From NCBI GenBank assembly GCA_964036155.1, contig OZ038423.1, positions 45,089,249 to 45,153,248 on the forward strand: a stretch of 64,000 nucleotides of DNA. Direction: 5' to 3'. The notes under the pieces are model-generated. The model searched no databases. It saw only the letters and a list, made by a program, of their open reading frames with translations, and was not told where the DNA came from. Source of the stretch: Diploscapter coronatus (lineage: Eukaryota; Nematoda; Chromadorea; Rhabditida; Rhabditidae). The stretch's first letter is position 1. The number at the start of each line of letters is the position of its first letter. The position numbers and the translations under genes were made by a program. Shown here in pieces: positions 59,403 through 64,000 of this stretch.

Positions 59403-62400
59403 TTAGCCGAGATTTTTGGCTCCATAAGTGTTCTCCAGCTCGTTGCTCAGAGGCCTTCCGGATTGGTTTTGGCGAGTTAGAGCAGCGATTTTGCGCAATC
59501 TCGATGCGGCGTATCTAAATTGAACTAATTAGAAATCGACTAAAGGTGACATTTTTACTTGATGGCCTCTCTCCTGCGGACCATCGAAGGATCTGTGGAG
59601 AGGAATCGATGTGATAGGGCTTCGTCAGTTCGCATACGACGACTGAAAACTCATTCTTTTCTTCGAAACTAAAAAATGGCCTACAGTGGACTCTTCTTGA
59701 GTGCCCAAGTAACAAATGACAGCGATTCTTGAGAAGCGTTGACTGGAATCAGATTCGGGTCGCACTTCACGTTCAGGACGTTGTCTTTAATTTCCTTCTC
59801 CTGGAATTAAATTAAAATGGTCGCTTTTTCTTCCAGTCAGAGAATTCGCTTACCTGGTCATATTCAGAGGTGAACGGATGGAATCCAGCCAGAAGACAGA
59901 ATGCGATCACTCCAAGTCCCCACATATCGCTCTGGACAGTCACTGGAGTATCTTTGACGTGGAATTCTGGTGCTGCCCATTTAACGTCGAAGTCTTCTGG
60001 CTTGACAGCGTCTTTCAGGTACTGAGCGCTGCCGAAGTCGACCAGTTTCACGACCCAACTTCGCTTGGATTGGAACATGACGTTGTGCGGATTCACGTCC
60101 AGATGAACCACTCCTCGGAAGTGCAAGAAGTGCAGTCCGGCTGCAATCTGTCTGACGGTCAATGCGATTTGTTCCTCGTTGTAGTAATCGTTGAACACAA
60201 ATCGAGAGAAGACGTCCTCGTACAGTCGCTCACAGAATAGATAGAGGAAATTGTTGAAGGTATGAGCGGCGATGAGCACTTGGACGTTTTCGTGCTGCGA
60301 GTCCCGAAGTGTGTCAAATTCTCTTTGAATTGCTTTGTTGTCAGCTGGATGACGAATCTTCGCAATGCAATGACTGCCAGCCTCGGTGCTCGAGTCGATT
60401 GCCTGTCGAATCACCGAGAATCGGCCCTTGAACATCAGAGTGTCGATTTGGAAGCGCGACTTTGGATCAGAGGTGTTGAGCGTCAGATCCGAAGAAGATG
60501 GCTGATCCAGCAAAGTTCTAATCGATTCTTCTTCACTCTCCTCGGAGATGCCCTCCATGGACTTGTGCGGAATCGATACGACATTCAGTCGGAACTCTCC
60601 TCTCAATGTGCCAATCTGCAGCTTTGGAGTGCCCTTGCCGTGAGTCTGGACGATTCGACTGGTGAGACTTGGAAGTCCAAGACCAAAGCCGTTTCTTGCA
60701 GTTACGCGGAACTGATAAATGCCGAGAGGCTGGAGATGTTTCACAACCACTGCCTCGTCGTCGATGTTGTCGCTGACCGTGATCCAAGGTGCGCCATGAT
60801 CATCTGGCCCAGCGACTCTGTACTCCAATCGATAGGTGATGCCTTCGAGATAAGTGACGTGCTCGGGAGGCTCCCAAGTGATGAACAGTTCGGTGTCAGA
60901 AGCGAGTTCAGCGTCAGGTCTTCCTGGTCTATCTGGGGCCTCCCCACTGATCAATCTGCTTGTGGTCTTGTCGCCTCCATATTCATTCGAGGCTGAGCAG
61001 ACGTATTCTCCGAGGTCGAAAGCAGCTGGGTCGTTCACTGTTAGACGAGCGATGTTATTGACCTGAGTTTTGGCTTATTTGTGAAAACTCGGCTTTTTAT
61101 AATACCTGTTCAATGGCGTATTTCGGATTATTCTCCAGGATCTTTCCTTGGAACGTCCATTGGACCTTCGGAGCAGGGCTTCCAGTGACGGAGCACTCGA
61201 ACAGAGCGGGACGAGTCTTGGAGAGGTAGACATCGCGCAGACGAGAGATGAAGATCGGAGCGTAGGCTGAAATGGGTGATTTTATTCAACGACTCAGAAT
61301 AGCTTCATACTTCCATCATCGTTTCTCTTCGTTGCAGAAGGGGCGACCTTCTCGATGTCAGCCTTGATTCTTTCGATAGCGGTCGCAGATGGTGCCTGAA
61401 AATTAACTGATACAACTTTTCCGATGTTTACCCTTACTCTTTCAACTGATGACACATGCTCGTTCTGCGACTTTGGCTTGAGATTTTGCTGAGATTCGCG
61501 AAGAATATCAGTGAACCTTCTCCTCTCTCTGACAGTGACATCCCTGTTCCTAACGCCCAAGAATCCTTGCTTGACCGTAGGCGCTCCATCGCCAAACAGA
61601 GTCCTCCTGTAGTCTCTGACTCGACTGTTAAAGGCCGGTCCTCTGGTCGCCATTAGATATGTGTCAGGACCGATCTGGTAGTGGCTGTCCCAAGGATCGT
61701 CGTCGATGTCGTAGTCGGGTCGCTCGAAGTCCAGATCGTCCTTGTAGAAGTTCTTCGGGCGATATTTGTCGAGATCAGAGAGATCGACAGTTCTGAATTT
61801 AAAAAATGATCGCTCCAAGAAAAGTCGTTTCAAACCTTCTGTTCTTATCCTTCTCCAACTGATCACTTTCATCACGGAAGCCATCCTTTCCGTCATGCTT
61901 CGACCTCTTGGCCTTCTTCTTTCTCTCGTCCATTCTGGCGTCCTCATCATCCAAATCGGGGACTTCCTCGTCAGGATCCAAGAAGCTGGGCTTGCCACGT
62001 TTGGTCGCAATCAGGACCTCCATCGAGTGCTCCTTGCTGGGCGTGACGACAACAGTCGATTTATGACCTTGCTTGGACCAGCCCTTCTCCTTCTTGCTTG
62101 GGCCTCGAGGAGTACTAAATTTGAAAAAAACATGAAAATCAAAAGTTCAGAAGTCCAAACCTGTCTCCAATTATGAGTCCCTGACCGTGCAAGTCTTCGA
62201 GAATCAGCGGGCAGCCAACTGGGATGTTCGGATCGTTCTCTGCTCTCTCGAGAAGCTAGAAAGTATATTCGTTAATACCTCGGTAAAATAGAATATCTAA
62301 GTGATAAGGGCGTTTGAAATTTTAACCTCCTCAGCCTTTTTGATCTTTCTTGTAAGGTTCAGATCAAGGCACGAAATCTTCGTAGTAATTTTATCGGACT

Positions 62401-64000
62401 TGTCCGTTTTCGAAGGGGATTTCGCAGATTTGGCGGCCCGATTTCGCTTCTTCTCTTCTGGCAGAAGAGACTCAGAAATGTACATGCTCGTCATTTTCTA
62501 TGAAAGATACGATAATAAATCATAAGCAATCAAAATCAATAAAGTAGAGAAAGTTTGTGTCGAACTGTTGTGTTGGAGAAGGCAAAGCAGCTTCACGTTG
62601 AGAGGGCACTTTTTACTTTTCGACTCTGCGTGGGATTTGAGATTTTAGAGTATGGCAGGAGGGAGAGATAAAATAGCGATGTAGAGAAAGAGAGAGAGAG
62701 AAAGCTAAAACAAACAAATAGAGTTCGAGACTGTGCAAAATTGCCAGAAAACAATCAGACACACGCAAGTAAGGTTTGACTGAGTTGTGGGTCAAAAATT
62801 TACAACGCCCTTGTCACTGTGGATTGACTCTTATACCTCCTTGTCTTTCTGAGGAAGTCCGGCAAGAGCGGTGTCGGGGTAGAACTTAATCTCAGACCCA
62901 GGGATTTTGACGCCCTTTCTTCCGTCAGGTTCTCGTTTAGGCTGGCCGTCCTTCGGTTTGACGTCCTTATCTTTGGGGAAAAAGACTCCCTCTTTGACGG
63001 TTGTGTCGTCAGGAGAAAGAGTGGGCGTAGAAGCGTCCGACTCTGCCTTCGGGGTGGAAGATCTGCTCCGTGGCCTCTGCTCAGCTCCTCGCTGTGGTTC
63101 GGGCAACTGCAATGTTTTCCTTTGAATTTTTATTGCCACAATAGTAAAATCGTTTGAATAGGTCCAAGTTTCTCCCCCATCTGTGCGCCAGATGTGGGCG
63201 GATTTGAAGAGATTAAATTTCACGAGATTTTGATGAAGCTTACCCTCTGAGCAATAGTGGGCATGTCGAAGTCGTCCAAACTACCCAAGCTTCCAGCCAC
63301 AGACCCCTCTTCAGAAATATCCGACAAGATTCTGTTAGCAATTTCTTCCTCGATTTCCCTGCGCTCGCCTCGGATCATTCGCAAGGGCACCTAAGTTAGA
63401 AGTGAGCTCTTTTCTCTAAAAGTTCATTTTACCTTCATGATATCCTGATCCTCTTTCGGGGGCTCCTTCGGTGGCTCTCTCTTCATCTTCGAGGGAGTTT
63501 CACCCTTGTCCTGGGGAATGAGTTTCCTCTTCTCGTGGTGCTGAGGTTCTTGGTCTTCAGGAATCGGCCTTCCATATTTGTCAATTGGAACCGGTCCGAA
63601 TTGCTGAGCCCTTCTGACGTCCTCCGGCATCACGGGTCTGCCGTACTTGTCTACCATGTACTGTTGGTCGTCCATTCCAATCGGTCGCCCTTGCACATCC
63701 CAAGGCTGTTTTGCCAGCAGCTCTTCTGGGTGCAGAGGACGTCCGTATTGATCGACCATGGGCCGCCTGTGCTCCCTGTTATCTCTCGGCTCAGGACCCC
63801 TGCTTCGTGAATCTCTGACTCGTGGACCGGGCTGAGGCGGCTGAGGAACTCCTCTCTCGTATGGCGGATAGTCGTTAGAGAATCCTGGATCTTGCGGAAT
63901 GGCGTACGGGTCGAAAGCACGAGGATCGATAATTTCGCCAAATTCGTTCACGTAAGGCTGGTGCTCAATGCGTTTGCGAGGAACCTACATTTTAAAGTTC
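59403..64000 (-). CDS. unc-89: UNC-89/obscurin-like giant muscle protein, C-terminal part with kinase
   Basis: 3' end of an obscurin-like sarcomere M-line protein; the 5' part lies beyond 64000. Exons, in order of translation: 63433-63984, 63244-63390, 62837-63106, 62161-62255, 61836-62114, 61438-61792, 61311-61395, 61106-61266, 59854-61062, 59685-59800, 59559-59642, 59403-59514. Order: an interkinase-type linker with YGRP repeats, an I-set Ig domain (ECSVTGSPAPKVQWTF, GEYVCSASNEYGG), a fibronectin III domain (PDRPGRPDAELASDTELFIT), then a kinase: KGRFSVIRQA, ATP-binding Lys in CIAKIRH, catalytic loop HLDVNPHN, VDFG, AAPE, SDMWGLGVIAF. Catalytic Asp, Asn and DFG are present, but the Gly-rich loop keeps only one Gly. 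It ends YGAKNLG. Position at the protein's end fits UNC-89 kinase 2. Confidence 0.88.
62327..62494 (-). other. Internal first exon for a short UNC-89 kinase isoform
   Basis: A 168-nt exon opening with ATG at 62494 (MTSMYISESLLPEEKKRN...) ends at a gttaaa donor in phase 0, the same phase as the upstream exon 62837-63106, and so can replace it. The product would be about 887 residues with the linker, Ig, FnIII and kinase. The upstream intron 62495-62836 would hold the internal promoter; it has GA-rich and CT-rich runs. Confidence 0.7.

Noticed and set aside
60262..60996. 244-codon + strand ORF
   Set aside because: Lies entirely antisense to the large UNC-89-like exon 59854-61062; a shadow of conserved coding sequence.
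61766..62176. 136-codon + strand hydrophobic ORF
   Set aside because: Antisense to the Lys/Glu-rich linker exon of the UNC-89-like gene; hydrophobicity is the complement effect.
1..64000. tRNA genes, rRNA, CRISPR array or bacterial operon
   Set aside because: No B-box with a matching acceptor stem was found, and no direct-repeat array; intron-rich animal genes exclude a prokaryotic source.

Overview
The window is nuclear DNA from a nematode. The evidence is many small exons with introns often 40-50 nt long, splice acceptors of the TTTCAG/TTTTAG type, gene families typical of nematodes (patched-related PTR, TWK K2P channels, UNC-89/obscurin) and conserved protein pieces that join in phase across introns. 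The species cannot be named. All gene models were built by hand from reading frame, splice sites and family knowledge, with no search or transcript data; exon ends may be off by 1-2 bases.

Layout: 1-2435 (+) 3' half of a PTR patched-related gene. 3068-5004 (-) a non-alpha nicotinic acetylcholine receptor subunit. 5898-11096 (-) pyruvate kinase with two or three alternative first exons. 12000-12871 (-) a damaged kelch-repeat fragment. 12917-14386 (-) a PPxY and His-rich protein of unknown function. 15148-18899 (-) a two-pore K+ channel with two starts. 22328-24557 (-) a ZDHHC16-like palmitoyltransferase. 26195-28855 (+) API5-like, 29641-30507 (+) myotrophin, 30962-32492 (+) TRAPPC12-like. 33054-35358 (-) a Rab GTPase with an altered switch II Gln. 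37141-41577 (-) a neuropeptide-type GPCR. About 41.6-53.7 kb has no recognisable gene. 53691-56155 (-) a secreted MAM-domain protein. 56501-58007 (-) and 58269-59004 (+) a head-to-head pair of secreted proteins sharing a Cys pattern. 59403-64000 (-) the 3' end of an unc-89/obscurin-like gene with an internal start for a short kinase isoform.

The genes are ordinary, unrelated single-copy eukaryotic genes and not a pathway cluster. Several are neuronal or muscle genes (acetylcholine receptor, K2P channel, GPCR, UNC-89). The three + strand genes at 26-32.5 kb might be an operon, because acceptor-like sites lie just upstream of the second and third starts.

Most notable: five introns that can only be spliced in frame with a GC donor, out of about 120 inferred; many foldback/MITE-like elements sitting in introns; alternative N-termini in pyruvate kinase, the K2P channel and UNC-89; a Rab with WDTAGMER in place of WDTAGQER; a kelch gene broken at an A8 tract; and the divergent secreted pair, which may be lineage-specific.
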